Positions 44,169-53,167 of a stretch of DNA of 64,000 nucleotides are shown here, piece after piece (the stretch's first letter is position 1; every line of letters begins with the position of its first letter). Source of the stretch: Nostoc sp. UHCC 0870 (GTDB lineage: Bacteria; Cyanobacteriota; Cyanobacteriia; Cyanobacteriales; Nostocaceae); NCBI RefSeq assembly GCF_022063185.1, contig NZ_CP091913.1, positions 4,499,141-4,563,140 on the forward strand, given 5' to 3'. The notes beneath the pieces are model-generated. The model made no database searches, was not told the origin of the DNA, and worked only from the letters and a program-made list of their open reading frames with translations. Position numbers and translations under genes: made by a program.

Positions 44169-45584
44169 TTAATTGTTGAGAGATCGCTGTTTGAGAGATT
44201 CCACTTTACTGTGCAATCGCTCGAAGTAATCCATTTCAGTTTCATCTGAAGTTGCTACTTGCTGTTTGAGCTTTTGAATTTTTTGCTGCAATTGTCTAAA
44301 GTGTTCGTTCTCTGTAATTTCAGATACTTGATTTGCTCTTTGTGTTTCATCAATTTCAACCCGTAAATCGATTACTTGTCGCTTTAACTTTTGCTCTCTA
44401 GCTTTTACCTCACTAGCCATATTCAAAAAGACACGCACCAAGCGTCCGATATCATCTTGAGTTCTAGACGCATCAGTCAACATTTCTGGATGAAAATTAT
44501 CTTGCTCTAGTGCTTGGGCTGCGGCTGTGAGGCTGTGAATTGGTCGGGAAATACTTCGAGCTAATAACAGCGCAACAATCGTTGTAATTCCTCCCACTAC
44601 CAGCACGCTACTGCCATGCTGCCAAATTAGGCGGTTCAAAGGAACAACAAACTGCGTTTTGGGTTGGCTGATGCCTAATACCCAAGGTTGCACTTGCAAG
44701 GGTGCAAAGCCAACTATTCTAGATATCTGTTCGTGTCCAGAGCGATATCTGGCGTGGCCTGGTTCTTTTGCCTTCACCATCACCGCTAATTCCGAAATGT
44801 CTAAGCTGTTAATTTTTTTCAGCCCGTAATCTCTATCGGCCATGACTTGCTTCTGGATATTGGGCGGCAAAGGAATCAAACTATGGTACAGCAGAGATTG
44901 ATTGGGGTGACTGATGACGATTCCTTGTTGGTCGATCAAAAAGGCGTAGCTTTGAGAGTCTATCTGCAACGCATTGACAATTGCCCAGATGTTTTCTCCT
45001 CTAATTTTTAGGACTGCCACGCCGACAATTTTTCCTTGATCAGAACGCACGGGATAGGAAAGGAAAAGCCCCGGTCGTTTAGTAGTTTGACCAACTAAAA
45101 TGCTGGAAATGTAAGGTCGCCCTTGGATGCTGACACGAAAGTATTCGCGGAAGGCATAGTTTTTTCCCACGAATTTCGGATCAGTGGCAGCAAGACAGTT
45201 ACCTTGTGCATCCATGAGGAACACAGCATCGAAGTCTGGATTAGAACGAAAAACGTTATCCAAGGTACGTTGTAAGTTAGGGCGCAAGGCTTCCTGCTTT
45301 TCAGGTATGGTTGCAGTCAGAAACCCAACTACGTTGCGATCGCTACTGACTTGGACGATGAGACGTTGAATATTGATTAGCAATTGGTCAAGCCGACTAG
45401 CAGTGCTAGCCGCTAATAACTCTAATTTGCGATATTCGCCAGCTTCCAGACTAGCTAAACTTTGTCGTAGGTTGTAGCAGGCAGTAAAGCCCATCGGTAT
45501 AATTGCGGTTGCAAACAAAGCAGCCGTAATTTTAGCAGCAATAGACCAGGCTGGTGGGTAAACTAACCGATGTAAACCCTTCAT
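44169..45584 (-). CDS. dCache-HAMP sensor without an output domain
   Basis: 471 residues. Transmembrane helix near 17-35, an extracellular dCache domain (~40-300; FDAVFLMDAQGNCLAATD, GLFLSYPVRSDQGKIVGVAVLKI, AFLIDQQGIVISHP), a second helix (SSVLVVGGITTIVALLLA), HAMP (RSISRPIHSLTAAAQALEQ ... DIGRLVRVFLNMA) and a C-terminal coiled coil (KLKRQVIDLRVEIDE, LQQKIQKLKQQV). No kinase, cyclase or methyl-accepting domain is attached, so it must signal through a partner. It lies just upstream of the cluster's permease gene. Confidence 0.85.
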   Translation of the reverse strand: MKGLHRLVYPPAWSIAAKITAALFATAIIPMGFTACYNLRQSLASLEAGEYRKLELLAASTASRLDQLLINIQRLIVQVSSDRNVVGFLTATIPEKQEALRPNLQRTLDNVFRSNPDFDAVFLMDAQGNCLAATDPKFVGKNYAFREYFRVSIQGRPYISSILVGQTTKRPGLFLSYPVRSDQGKIVGVAVLKIRGENIWAIVNALQIDSQSYAFLIDQQGIVISHPNQSLLYHSLIPLPPNIQKQVMADRDYGLKKINSLDISELAVMVKAKEPGHARYRSGHEQISRIVGFAPLQVQPWVLGISQPKTQFVVPLNRLIWQHGSSVLVVGGITTIVALLLARSISRPIHSLTAAAQALEQDNFHPEMLTDASRTQDDIGRLVRVFLNMASEVKAREQKLKRQVIDLRVEIDETQRANQVSEITENEHFRQLQQKIQKLKQQVATSDETEMDYFERLHSKVESLKQRSLNN

Positions 45585-45761
45585 TTTTAGTTACATAAGT
45601 ATGTTTATGCTATCTTTTTTTTCGGTAAGTGACGATTTCGATTTTGGAGGCGATCGCAACTTTCCTCCGTTTTTTAGTCTGTGATAGAAAATTTTCTTAC
45701 TAACAAACACTCAGTTTCCTCCTCACTAATATTTAGTAGCTCTAAGAAAAGCAAGCTCTGA

Positions 45762-46625
45762 CTACAATGCACAATCTTTTTGTGAGACTCGCAATTCTTT
45801 AGCTTCTATTTGACGCTGGATTTTTCTCCATACTTGGGGGGTAATTTCGTGGTGCTGTCGAAATTGGCGAAAGAAATGACCTTCATTTTGATAGCCGACC
45901 GCTAAAGCAACCTGATTTACACTTTGATTGGTTTCTAGCAGTAATTGACGTGCTGCTGTCATTCGGCGCTCAATAATCCAATTGTTGACTGTTTTTCCTG
46001 TCTGACGACGCACTAAATCTGTTAAGTAAGCTGCGGAGTAACCAACTGCTAGAGCTACATCACAAAGTGTAATTGTGAGATGATAATTGCGATCAATAAA
46101 CTGGAAAACTTGATTCAACAGGGGATCTTGAGAAAATTTTGACTTATCGTCTGTCGATTTTGTAGTTTTTGCTGGAATTGGCTCAAGTATTGGCTGAGAT
46201 TGATTAGCACTCCAATGGTTGTTAGAAATACTTTTTTTCTGCAATTGTGAGTTTTGAAGATATTGCTTTAGGTCAGTTATCTTTTTGACTAATTCCGTTA
46301 AGTTATAAAAATCGCCTAAGTGTTTATCTGTATGGTAATTTATATCTTTGGATTGCTCCAGATTACTTTGGCGATCATGAATATAACTAAAAGGAATATT
46401 TGCAGTAATAGAGCCTTGATGTAAGACTCTGACGAAACCGCAAGCGTTAACTTCAGGTATTTCTATTTCGTAAATAACACAGTCATCCGACGAGTCTTTT
46501 TCTGCTTGTTTGATACTAAGATTAATATCTTTAGAGTCGAAGCTATCAATGAATTTTGTTCCTAATTTTTTTCTTAAAAATTTGTTTTCTTTTAGGTTAT
46601 TTTCAATGATAAAAATCCTTGTCAT
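45762..46625 (-). CDS. AraC-type regulator with degenerate receiver
   Basis: 287 residues from ATG at complement 46623-46625, with GGAG eight bases upstream (a TTG four codons earlier is the alternative). N-terminal ~115 residues resemble a response-regulator receiver (RIFIIENNLKENKFLRKKL, VIYEIEIPEVNACGFVRVL), but the phospho-acceptor aspartate position reads as EIE, so phosphorylation is doubtful. A linker follows, then an AraC domain (188-278; CDVALAVGYSAAYLTDLVRRQTGKTV, VNQVALAVGYQNEGHFFRQFR). First gene of the minus-strand block, probably its activator, perhaps with the dCache-HAMP sensor. Confidence 0.8.
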   Translation of the reverse strand: MTRIFIIENNLKENKFLRKKLGTKFIDSFDSKDINLSIKQAEKDSSDDCVIYEIEIPEVNACGFVRVLHQGSITANIPFSYIHDRQSNLEQSKDINYHTDKHLGDFYNLTELVKKITDLKQYLQNSQLQKKSISNNHWSANQSQPILEPIPAKTTKSTDDKSKFSQDPLLNQVFQFIDRNYHLTITLCDVALAVGYSAAYLTDLVRRQTGKTVNNWIIERRMTAARQLLLETNQSVNQVALAVGYQNEGHFFRQFRQHHEITPQVWRKIQRQIEAKELRVSQKDCAL

Positions 46626-47152
46626 TTTTTTCTCCAATATTTATTAACTAGTGTTGAGAAATATGAGCAAATACATTTGTTTCCTTATAGCAATAAACTT
46701 AAGAGGATGTTTTAAAAGTTATTAGTAGTCTATCAGATATTGTTAGATTCCCCTAAATCCCCTTAAAAAAAGGGGAATTTAAAAATGTTTACCCCGTTTT
46801 TTAAGCAGGACTGTTTCATTCGTAATTCATTTCACTAGATTGACTTCTCCGAAATTCAATTTAGAAAAAACAATTATACAAATGTTAAATTTGCTTTAAA
46901 TTAATTGTGTAATTTGAAACCGCCTTTTTACGATACTTACAAGAAAGTTACCATATAAGCTCAGAATTTTACAACAAACAATGTTGAAATTTTTATTAAG
47001 TACCGTATGGACTCAGAAATTTTATAACGAAATGTAAAAAGAGCTTTCAAAAAAACTTTTAGGCAAGTATTGTATACTCTTTATCCCCTAATATAATGAT
47101 TATTATCTTCAATGGGATGTTTTATTTTTTGTAAGTTTCTTACTTAATGGAA
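46626..47152. other. Intergenic, A+T-rich, with a CCCCTT hairpin repeat
   Basis: Upstream region of the AraC-type gene. CCCCTTAAAAAAAGGGG near 46760-46778 forms a hairpin of a dispersed Nostoc type. No gene or clear promoter box seen. Confidence 0.45.
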
Positions 47153-47288
47153 GGGGCGAAAACGCCGCACGTAATATTCAAATGGTTGGGGCATCTACCA
47201 TTCGGTTAGGTGATGTAAGTCGGGCTTTGCCAGCAATCACTGTTTGAGGCTAGAATCCCTCGAATACAATTCGGGGGAGTATGTCAAC
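47153..47288 (+). mobile_element. Solitary TnpB/omegaRNA-type element end
   Basis: Starts with GGGGCGAAAACGCC (hairpin) and ends CTAGAATCCCTCGAATACAA, then TTCGGGGGAGTATGTCAA. TCCCTCGAA (47256-47264) and TTCGGGGGA (47270-47278) form the terminal stem; AGAATCCC-stem-GGGAGTATGTCAA is the usual right end of IS1341/TnpB elements in cyanobacteria. No tnpB frame lies upstream. It is a different subfamily from the two GTCAG-type relics. Confidence 0.5.
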
Positions 47289-47377
47289 TGAGTCATTGGG
47301 ATTGCAAAGCATGCAGCCACATGGAGCGATTAAACTACTTTGTCCATAGCTTTGCCAACCTGAAAAAAGTGATAAAA

Positions 47378-47405
47378 AACCGGGAAACTTTCAGTTCTCC
47401 CGGTT
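47378..47405 (-). terminator. Terminator of fructose-bisphosphate aldolase gene
   Basis: AACCGGGA (47378-47385) and TCCCGGTT (47398-47405) pair; on the minus strand the stem is followed by TTTTTT. It lies 66 bases after the stop. Confidence 0.88.
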
Positions 47406-47471
47406 GATTTATATAAATATCAAAAATTTTGACAGGAGCAAAATATTGCCCCTATTTATCTTTGACTAAAA

Positions 47472-48551
47472 TTAAACCTTAGCAGCAGCCTTGGTGATCA
47501 TATTTAGTTCACCTTTAGCATATTTAGCAGCAAACTCTTCGAGAGTAACTTGCTTAATCTTGCTAGCGTTACCAGCAGTACCAAATTGTACATAGCGTTC
47601 AGCACAAACCTTCTGCATATATGTAATAGAAGGCTTGAGGAAGTGACGGGGGTCAAATTCCTTGGGATTTTTTGCTAAAGCTTCGCGCACAGCCGCAGTG
47701 ATAGCCAAACGGTTGTCGGTGTCGATGTTAACTTTACGAACACCACTCTTGATACCTTTTTGAATTTCTTCTACAGGTACACCGTAGGTTTCAGGAATCG
47801 CACCGCCGAATTCGTTAATCAAAGCGATTAAATCTTCAGGAACGGAAGAAGAACCGTGCATTACCAAGTGGGTGTTAGGTAGACGACGGTGAATTTCTTC
47901 AATGCGGCTGATAGCCAAAATTTCGCCGGTGGGTTTGCGGGTAAACTTGTAAGCACCGTGGCTTGTACCAATAGCTACAGCCAAAGCATCTACTTGGGTT
48001 GCTTCTACGAAGTTAACAGCTTCATCGGGGTCAGTTAACAGTTGAGAGTGGTCAAGAGTACCTTCAAAACCGTGACCATCTTCAGCTTCACCCGCGCCAG
48101 TTTCCAGAGAACCCAAGCAACCGAGTTCGCCTTCTACACTTACGCCCAAGGAATGAGCTACATTGACAACTTCGCTGGTAACTTTAACGTTGTACTCGAA
48201 GCTTGCAGGGGTTTTAGCATCAGCTTCCAAAGAACCATCCATCATCACACTAGTGAAGTTGTTCTTGATGGCTGAGTAGCAGGTAGAAGGAGCATTACCA
48301 TGATCTTGGTGCATGACAATGGGAATCTGAGGATAGGTTTCTACCGCAGCCAAAATTAGGTGGCGGAGGAAGTTTTCCCCTGCATAGTTACGTGCGCCGC
48401 GAGAAGCCTGCAAAATTACGGGGCTATCTGTATCAGCAGCCGCCTTCATAATTGCCTGAATCTGTTCTAGGTTATTAACGTTAAAAGCTGGGATGCCATA
48501 ACCGTTCTCAGCTGCGTGTTCCAACAGTAGCCGCATTGGTACCAGCGCCAT
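47472..48551 (-). CDS. fbaA: Class II fructose-bisphosphate aldolase
   Basis: 359 residues, full length. Zinc-dependent aldolase of the Calvin cycle and glycolysis, also condensing erythrose-4-P with DHAP in cyanobacteria. Motifs: YGIPAFNVNNLEQIQAI, VMHQDHGNAP (D83 catalytic, H84 zinc), VEGELGCLG, AIGTSHGAYKF, VMHGSSSVP and VRKVNIDTDNRLA. Complete, with a strong terminator. Gene naming (fbaA or cbbA) varies among cyanobacteria. Confidence 0.97.
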   Translation of the reverse strand: MALVPMRLLLEHAAENGYGIPAFNVNNLEQIQAIMKAAADTDSPVILQASRGARNYAGENFLRHLILAAVETYPQIPIVMHQDHGNAPSTCYSAIKNNFTSVMMDGSLEADAKTPASFEYNVKVTSEVVNVAHSLGVSVEGELGCLGSLETGAGEAEDGHGFEGTLDHSQLLTDPDEAVNFVEATQVDALAVAIGTSHGAYKFTRKPTGEILAISRIEEIHRRLPNTHLVMHGSSSVPEDLIALINEFGGAIPETYGVPVEEIQKGIKSGVRKVNIDTDNRLAITAAVREALAKNPKEFDPRHFLKPSITYMQKVCAERYVQFGTAGNASKIKQVTLEEFAAKYAKGELNMITKAAAKV

Positions 48552-48784
48552 AGATAGTCCTCCTAATATTGATTTTCAGCTAGTCGTTATAAGACAAGCG
48601 TAACTATTACGCTAATCTTAAGACTTTTTTCAACTTATAGGAAATTATAACTAGTGTCGGGTGTTTATGTTGAAAAAGTTTACGCCGTTAATAATCAAGA
48701 TGCCCTATACTTGACCGCAAATACTGTAAATGATGTAACGTGACGGTTATACGGTTTGGTAGTCTGGTATGCTAGATGTTTATC

Positions 48785-49471
48785 TCAAGCTGAGAGTTTC
48801 TTGACAAATGTCGCGTGTTCGGTGGATTGTAACCCAGTTTGTAAAACAGCCAATACAGACTGAACATTCCCGGTTAATAAATCTGCGATCGCTAACCACA
48901 AACCGGGAAAAACTCGACTTCGCACAATTGCATCATCATCAGGGACTAACTCTAAATATTCACCCTGTTCTAAATAAAACCAACTCAGTTTTTGCTCTAG
49001 AACTTGCCAGACGATATATTCTTTAACTCCATTGCGGCGGTAAGCCTGTTTTTTGCCATGAAGGTCAATGGCGACACTGCTGGCGGCAATTTCGATAATT
49101 AACTCTGGTGCGCCTTCGATATAGTCATCATCACTTAGTCTTGTTTGACCGCCTGCTTCTGGCGTGATGATAAGTACAGCATCTGGTTGGGGTTCATTAT
49201 CCAAATCTAGACGCACAGTTGGTTCAACTCCCAAGGCTACACCAGGAGTAGCGGCTTCATAAGTACCAAGCCATGTAAGAATCCAACCATGCGGTTGACC
49301 GTGACTTCTAAAACGCAAAGCAGCAGGCATAATGTAGACAATTCCTTCGATTAATTCGGCTTTTCTCAGGTTGGACACGGCGTTGTAGCGACGCTCAAAT
49401 TCATACCGGGTGAGTTTGTCGCCGTTTTCTAGAAGGGGAATTGTCCGATGCTGTGGAGGTGTTTTTACCAT
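48785..49471 (-). CDS. Uma2-family (DUF820) putative endonuclease
   Basis: 228 residues. Uma2 fold, related to PD-(D/E)XK nucleases: KAELIEGIVYIMPA, PQPDAVLIITPEAGG, GAPELIIEIAASSVAIDLHGKKQAYRRNGVKEYIVW. Core acidic and lysine residues (D in PDAVL, E in LIIEI, K in GKK) are present. Such genes are present in dozens of copies in filamentous cyanobacteria; the activity is predicted, not shown. Lies 64 bases downstream of the ferredoxin gene. Confidence 0.85.
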   Translation of the reverse strand: MVKTPPQHRTIPLLENGDKLTRYEFERRYNAVSNLRKAELIEGIVYIMPAALRFRSHGQPHGWILTWLGTYEAATPGVALGVEPTVRLDLDNEPQPDAVLIITPEAGGQTRLSDDDYIEGAPELIIEIAASSVAIDLHGKKQAYRRNGVKEYIVWQVLEQKLSWFYLEQGEYLELVPDDDAIVRSRVFPGLWLAIADLLTGNVQSVLAVLQTGLQSTEHATFVKKLSA

Positions 49472-49534
49472 GACGATCGCATCTTGGTTGAGCCTATGCC
49501 TATCTTATATTTTTTCTGAGGTGGGATGAAAAAA

Positions 49535-49774
49535 CTACCAAGTTGGGTCACTAAATAGATGGACGGTTAATTCTTCATCTTTCGGTGGTACAGATGTAAT
49601 GCAAGCACGAATGGTTTCTCCATCATCAAGGTCTACCGTGCAAGCGTGACAAGTCCCCATTAGACAACCAGTGGGAATGAAAACCCCCGCTCGATCTGCT
49701 ACATCTAATAGGGGTTCTCCTACTTCAGCATCAATGGTGACATCATCTGGCAAAAAACGGACACGAACATTCAT
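49535..49774 (-). CDS. Plant-type [2Fe-2S] ferredoxin
   Basis: 79 residues, short for the family. The cluster ligands are in CLMGTCHAC (C37, C42, C45) plus a fourth C in RACITSVP; the usual long loop before the last cysteine is very short, with only 12 residues between, so it differs from photosynthetic PetF. Acidic overall (DDGET, PPKDEEL). It starts 14 bases after the cobQ stop and is probably co-transcribed. A role in corrinoid reduction is possible but not shown. Confidence 0.85.
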   Translation of the reverse strand: MNVRVRFLPDDVTIDAEVGEPLLDVADRAGVFIPTGCLMGTCHACTVDLDDGETIRACITSVPPKDEELTVHLFSDPTW

Positions 49775-49788
49775 GAAATCTAGCCTAA

Positions 49789-51264
49789 CTACGGCAAAAA
49801 GGGCGTTAAATCTAAATGGGTTTCAATTTCGGTCGCCAGATTGTCTAACATCTGCTCCCGTTGTTCTCGGTAGTTGGCAACACCTGTAGGCAAAGATTTC
49901 AATCCTCGTTGTTGACGGAGGCGATTGAGCCAAGCGCGTCGCCAGGGGCCATTATCAAACAGTCCGTGGAGATATGTACCCCAAACTGATTGACAGCTAT
50001 CTACCAATCCTAAGTTAGCATCATCAAATAAAGCTTGATAGGCCTGACTATCTCCTTGTGGTTCTATACGCGATCGCCCCTGATGGATTTCAAACCCAGT
50101 TACAGGTAATCCCGCTTGGGGGAAATTTGAGCTAACTTGACGCTGACGGGCAATTTTCTGGCCGGTAATTACGGTTTTAATGGGTAAGAGATTTAAGCCT
50201 TGATATCTACCGGCTTGTCCTTCTACACCTTCAGGATCGGCGATGATTTGTCCTAGCATTTGGTAGCCGCCACAAATACCCAAAACTGTGCCACCAGAAG
50301 CAGCATAGTTTTGAATTGCTTCAGCCATACCAGTTTTTTGCAGCAGGATTAAATCTGCAATTGTGGTTTTTGTCCCTGGTAGTATCACTGCATCAGGGTG
50401 TCCTAAATCATGCTTTGGACTCACATATCTAACGGAGACTGTGGATTCTGATTCTAAGGGGTCAAAGTCGGTAAAGTTGGCAATTCTGGGTAGGCGAATC
50501 ACACTGATATTTACATCAGTCTGGGCTTTTGATGGTTTACGGTCGAGCAAATCTAGGGAATCTTCGGCGGGGAATAATTCTTGTAGGTAAGGTATTACAC
50601 CAATCACAGGAATTTTTGTTCGTTCTTCTAACCATTTTATTCCCGGATCTAAGAGCGATCGCTGTCCCCTAAACTTGTTAATTATTATACCTTTAATTAA
50701 TTGGCGTTCGTCTGGATCGAGTAATTCTAGTGTGCCGACAACGTGGGCAAAAGCTCCTCCACGGTCAATATCAACTACTAATATGGTGGGAGCATTTAAA
50801 TATTTTGCTACCCGCATATTGGTCAAGTCGCGGTGCTTGAGATTAATTTCGGCTGGACTCCCCGCACCTTCGCAGACTATGACATCAAATTCTGTACCTA
50901 AATGCTGTAAAGATTCTTCAATCGCCCGCCAACCCATTTCAAAATATTGCTCGTAGTAGTCAGCCGCGTTAACTTTACCTACGTACCTACCTCTGATAAT
51001 TACCTGAGATGTCATATCTCCTTGAGGTTTGAGCAAAATCGGGTTCATTTCTACCCAAGGTATAACACCGGCTGCCCAAGCTTGTACTGCCTGGGCGTAG
51101 CCAATTTCTCCTCCATTGGCTGTAACATAGGCATTTAAAGCCATATTTTGTCCTTTAAAGGGGGCTACTCGCCAGCCACGCCGCGACAAAATCCGACAAA
51201 TAGCTGTAGTTATTAGTGATTTCCCTGCATGGGAAGTTGTCCCCACTACCATAATAGATTTCAT
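49789..51264 (-). CDS. cobQ: Cobyric acid synthase CobQ
   Basis: 491 residues. Amidates four side chains of adenosylcobyrinic acid a,c-diamide with glutamine and ATP. N-terminal dethiobiotin-synthetase-like ATPase (VVGTTSHAGKSLITTAI, PFKGQNMALNAYV, CEGAGSPAEINL) and C-terminal class I glutaminase (LPGTKTTIADL, GICGGYQMLG with the nucleophilic Cys, and GTYLHGLFDN). Complete. With the CbiG-like gene at 16 kb it indicates an active cobalamin pathway, although the two loci are apart. Confidence 0.97.
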   Translation of the reverse strand: MKSIMVVGTTSHAGKSLITTAICRILSRRGWRVAPFKGQNMALNAYVTANGGEIGYAQAVQAWAAGVIPWVEMNPILLKPQGDMTSQVIIRGRYVGKVNAADYYEQYFEMGWRAIEESLQHLGTEFDVIVCEGAGSPAEINLKHRDLTNMRVAKYLNAPTILVVDIDRGGAFAHVVGTLELLDPDERQLIKGIIINKFRGQRSLLDPGIKWLEERTKIPVIGVIPYLQELFPAEDSLDLLDRKPSKAQTDVNISVIRLPRIANFTDFDPLESESTVSVRYVSPKHDLGHPDAVILPGTKTTIADLILLQKTGMAEAIQNYAASGGTVLGICGGYQMLGQIIADPEGVEGQAGRYQGLNLLPIKTVITGQKIARQRQVSSNFPQAGLPVTGFEIHQGRSRIEPQGDSQAYQALFDDANLGLVDSCQSVWGTYLHGLFDNGPWRRAWLNRLRQQRGLKSLPTGVANYREQREQMLDNLATEIETHLDLTPFLP

Positions 51265-51294
51265 AGACGCTGTTACTTATTCAAAATAAAGGGA

Positions 51295-51365
51295 TGGTAC
51301 TAATTCGTAATTCGTAATTCGTAATGGGCTGCGCCCCGCTACGCTAACGTAATTCGTAATGACGT
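51295..51365. repeat. STRR array, TAATTCG family
   Basis: Tandem AATTCGT heptamers, interrupted by GGGCTGCGCCCCGCTACGC, a palindromic dispersed repeat, upstream of cobQ. Confidence 0.8.
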
Positions 51366-51454
51366 AAGTTGTGTGAGTTTTAGCATAAAGGCTGGAAATA
51401 TCCAATGCCCATCGTAGACTGAGGGCAGATATTCTGCTTCAAATTAAAGGAAAT

Positions 51455-51601
51455 ATGCAACCCAGCTTAACAATCCCACCAATTAATCAAGATGAAGATG
51501 GTAAAGGATTGATAAATGGGTTGATGTTTCTCCGTATATATTGTTCCCTGGAAATACTTAATCCTAACGTTTGGGTTATTGCAGCTAAAAGGGGAGTCTG
51601 A
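51455..51601 (+). CDS. Possible 48-residue peptide, doubtful
   Basis: ATG 51455 follows AAAGGA by six bases and opens a 48-codon frame (MQPSLTIPPINQDED at the start, VIAAKRGV at the end) that overlaps the 3' end of the convergent hypothetical gene by 17 bases. No family recognised. The coding case rests only on the start signal and frame, so treat it as a candidate. Confidence 0.2.
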   Translation: MQPSLTIPPINQDEDGKGLINGLMFLRIYCSLEILNPNVWVIAAKRGV

Positions 51602-51989
51602 ACCAACGAATTACGGCATTATATAGGCGATCGCGCCATGAAGGAGCAGGTAAGTTTTGACCTTGGTATTTTTCGATCAGTTGATGACCTAGGGGAGTGA
51701 GGCGAAACCCATCGGTAATACCCTGTCCATCGACTTCGCGCCGCAGTATCCCTACTTCGATTAACCAACCCAAATCGTTATCACAGGACAATTCTGATAG
51801 TGGTTGTTTAGTGTAGCCATGTTTGACACCATTTTCTGATGCGATCGCACCCAACGCAACACTCTGACGACGCATGGTTTCAAATAATTTGATTTTGAAG
51901 GGAGAACAAATCAGCGACTTTTCAGCCCTTTTGAAGCTGCTAGGTGGATAAACAAGGATTTTGGAGTTTTGAGAGTCAACAGCAGGCAT
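51585..51989 (-). CDS. Npun_F0494-family conserved protein
   Basis: 134 residues, soluble. FKRAEKSLICSPFKIKLFETMRRQSVALGAIASENGV is a characteristic N-terminal region, and GITDGFRLTPLGHQLIEKYQ looks like a winged-helix-type C-terminal part. The family occurs in cyanobacteria without known function. DNA binding is possible but not shown. Monocistronic. Confidence 0.6.
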   Translation of the reverse strand: MPAVDSQNSKILVYPPSSFKRAEKSLICSPFKIKLFETMRRQSVALGAIASENGVKHGYTKQPLSELSCDNDLGWLIEVGILRREVDGQGITDGFRLTPLGHQLIEKYQGQNLPAPSWRDRLYNAVIRWFRLPF

Positions 51990-52132
51990 AGTTTATTTTT
52001 CGGGAATGGGGAATTGGGAATAGGGCATTCTAATTGCGAATTGCCTCTAGTTTTTTCAGTAAGTCATGAAATCATTGTAAATTATTGTAAAATTTCAGAG
52101 TCATCAACAATCTGAAACAGGAAAGGTTCATT

Positions 52133-52570
52133 ATGCCTCTAGCGGTTGGTACAAATGCACCTGCATTTACCGTCAAAGATACTAACGGAAACACCGTTTC
52201 ATTGTCTGATTTTGCTGGAAAGACTGTTGTTTTATATTTTTATCCCAAAGATGACACCCCAGGCTGCACTAAGCAGGCTTGTAGCTTTCGGGATGCTCAA
52301 CCAGATTATCAAGGCAAAGATGTAGTTGTTCTGGGAGTTAGTGCTGATGATGAATCTTCTCATCAGGCATTTACCCAAAAATATAATCTGAATTTTCCTT
52401 TATTGGCTGACACTAACCAATCTCTCATCAAAGCTTATGATGTCGATGGTGGTGGCTATGCCAAGCGTGTTACTTACGTTATTAGCCCCGAAGGTAAAAT
52501 CATTCACGTTGATGCTAGCGTGAATACAACTACCCATGCTGGTGATGTTCTAGCTGCTTTGGGAATGTAG
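52133..52570 (+). CDS. bcp: Peroxiredoxin Q (BCP type)
   Basis: 145 residues from ATG 52133, with AGGAAAGG upstream. Thiol peroxidase with peroxidatic C45 (DDTPGCTKQAC) and resolving C50 five residues later, the intramolecular disulfide arrangement of PrxQ. YFYPKD, LGVSADD and FPLLAD complete the thioredoxin fold. Protects against peroxides using thioredoxin. STRR follows its stop at once. Confidence 0.96.
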   Translation: MPLAVGTNAPAFTVKDTNGNTVSLSDFAGKTVVLYFYPKDDTPGCTKQACSFRDAQPDYQGKDVVVLGVSADDESSHQAFTQKYNLNFPLLADTNQSLIKAYDVDGGGYAKRVTYVISPEGKIIHVDASVNTTTHAGDVLAALGM

Positions 52571-52633
52571 TGAGTGCTGAGTATTGAGTGCTGAGTATTG
52601 AGTGCTGAGTATTGAGTGCTGAGTGCTGAGTAA
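52571..52633. repeat. STRR array, TGAGTGC/TGAGTAT family
   Basis: About nine alternating GAGTGCT and GAGTATT heptamers fill the gap between bcp and the convergent small secreted-protein gene. A shorter copy is at 53064-53082. Confidence 0.88.
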
Positions 52634-52660
52634 TTAACTCTCTCAGCACTCTTATTCGTT

Positions 52661-53035
52661 TTAGGGTGAAACTGCTGGCTCAGTCTTGGCTGGGGTGTTA
52701 ATAATTGGTAAAGGGAGTATCTGCCCTGGCTGCTGATTATTGGTATTCGCTCGGTTTTGTCTTTCTCTAAATGCCTTGGCTGCTTCATCTATTTGTTGGC
52801 TTTGCTGGTTAGTATCCCAAGAACCAGTTCCAAGAGTTGCCCGATGAATCAGGTCAAACATATTGAAATTGCCATTGCTAAAGTCAATATTATTTTGTTG
52901 GTCGGCATTATTACCACCTGCGTCTACTGTCCCAAGTTGAGCAAGGCTCGGTTGTGCTGTGAGTAAAGAAGCACAGCCAAAGCTGGCTACAGTTGCCATT
53001 AAAAGTTTAGCGATCGCTGAAAGTGATTTTTTCAT
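52661..53035 (-). CDS. Small exported Asn/Gln-rich protein
   Basis: 124 residues from the ATG at complement 53033-53035 (AGAGGAAC upstream). A signal peptide (LSAIAKLLMATVASFGCASLL, then PSLAQ) is followed by a low-complexity mature chain rich in Asn and Gln (GGNNADQQNNIDFSNGNFNMFDLIHRATL) and a Pro-rich tail. Not a known enzyme. Related small exported proteins exist in Nostocales, without assigned function. Confidence 0.65.
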   Translation of the reverse strand: MKKSLSAIAKLLMATVASFGCASLLTAQPSLAQLGTVDAGGNNADQQNNIDFSNGNFNMFDLIHRATLGTGSWDTNQQSQQIDEAAKAFRERQNRANTNNQQPGQILPLPIINTPAKTEPAVSP

Positions 53036-53167
53036 AAGTTCCTCTAACACCATCTCTAAGTTATGAGTGCTGAGTGCTGAGTAAAAATTACTAGCCTCTA
53101 GCCTCTAAGTCCCTAAACTCTTTTTCATACTTGAGAGTGTATGAAGTTGATAGGGACTGCTTTTATC

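Noticed and set aside
43821..44249. 142-codon plus-strand frame opposite the permease-like gene
   Set aside because: Antisense to the start of a gene with strong membrane-protein character; looks like a shadow.
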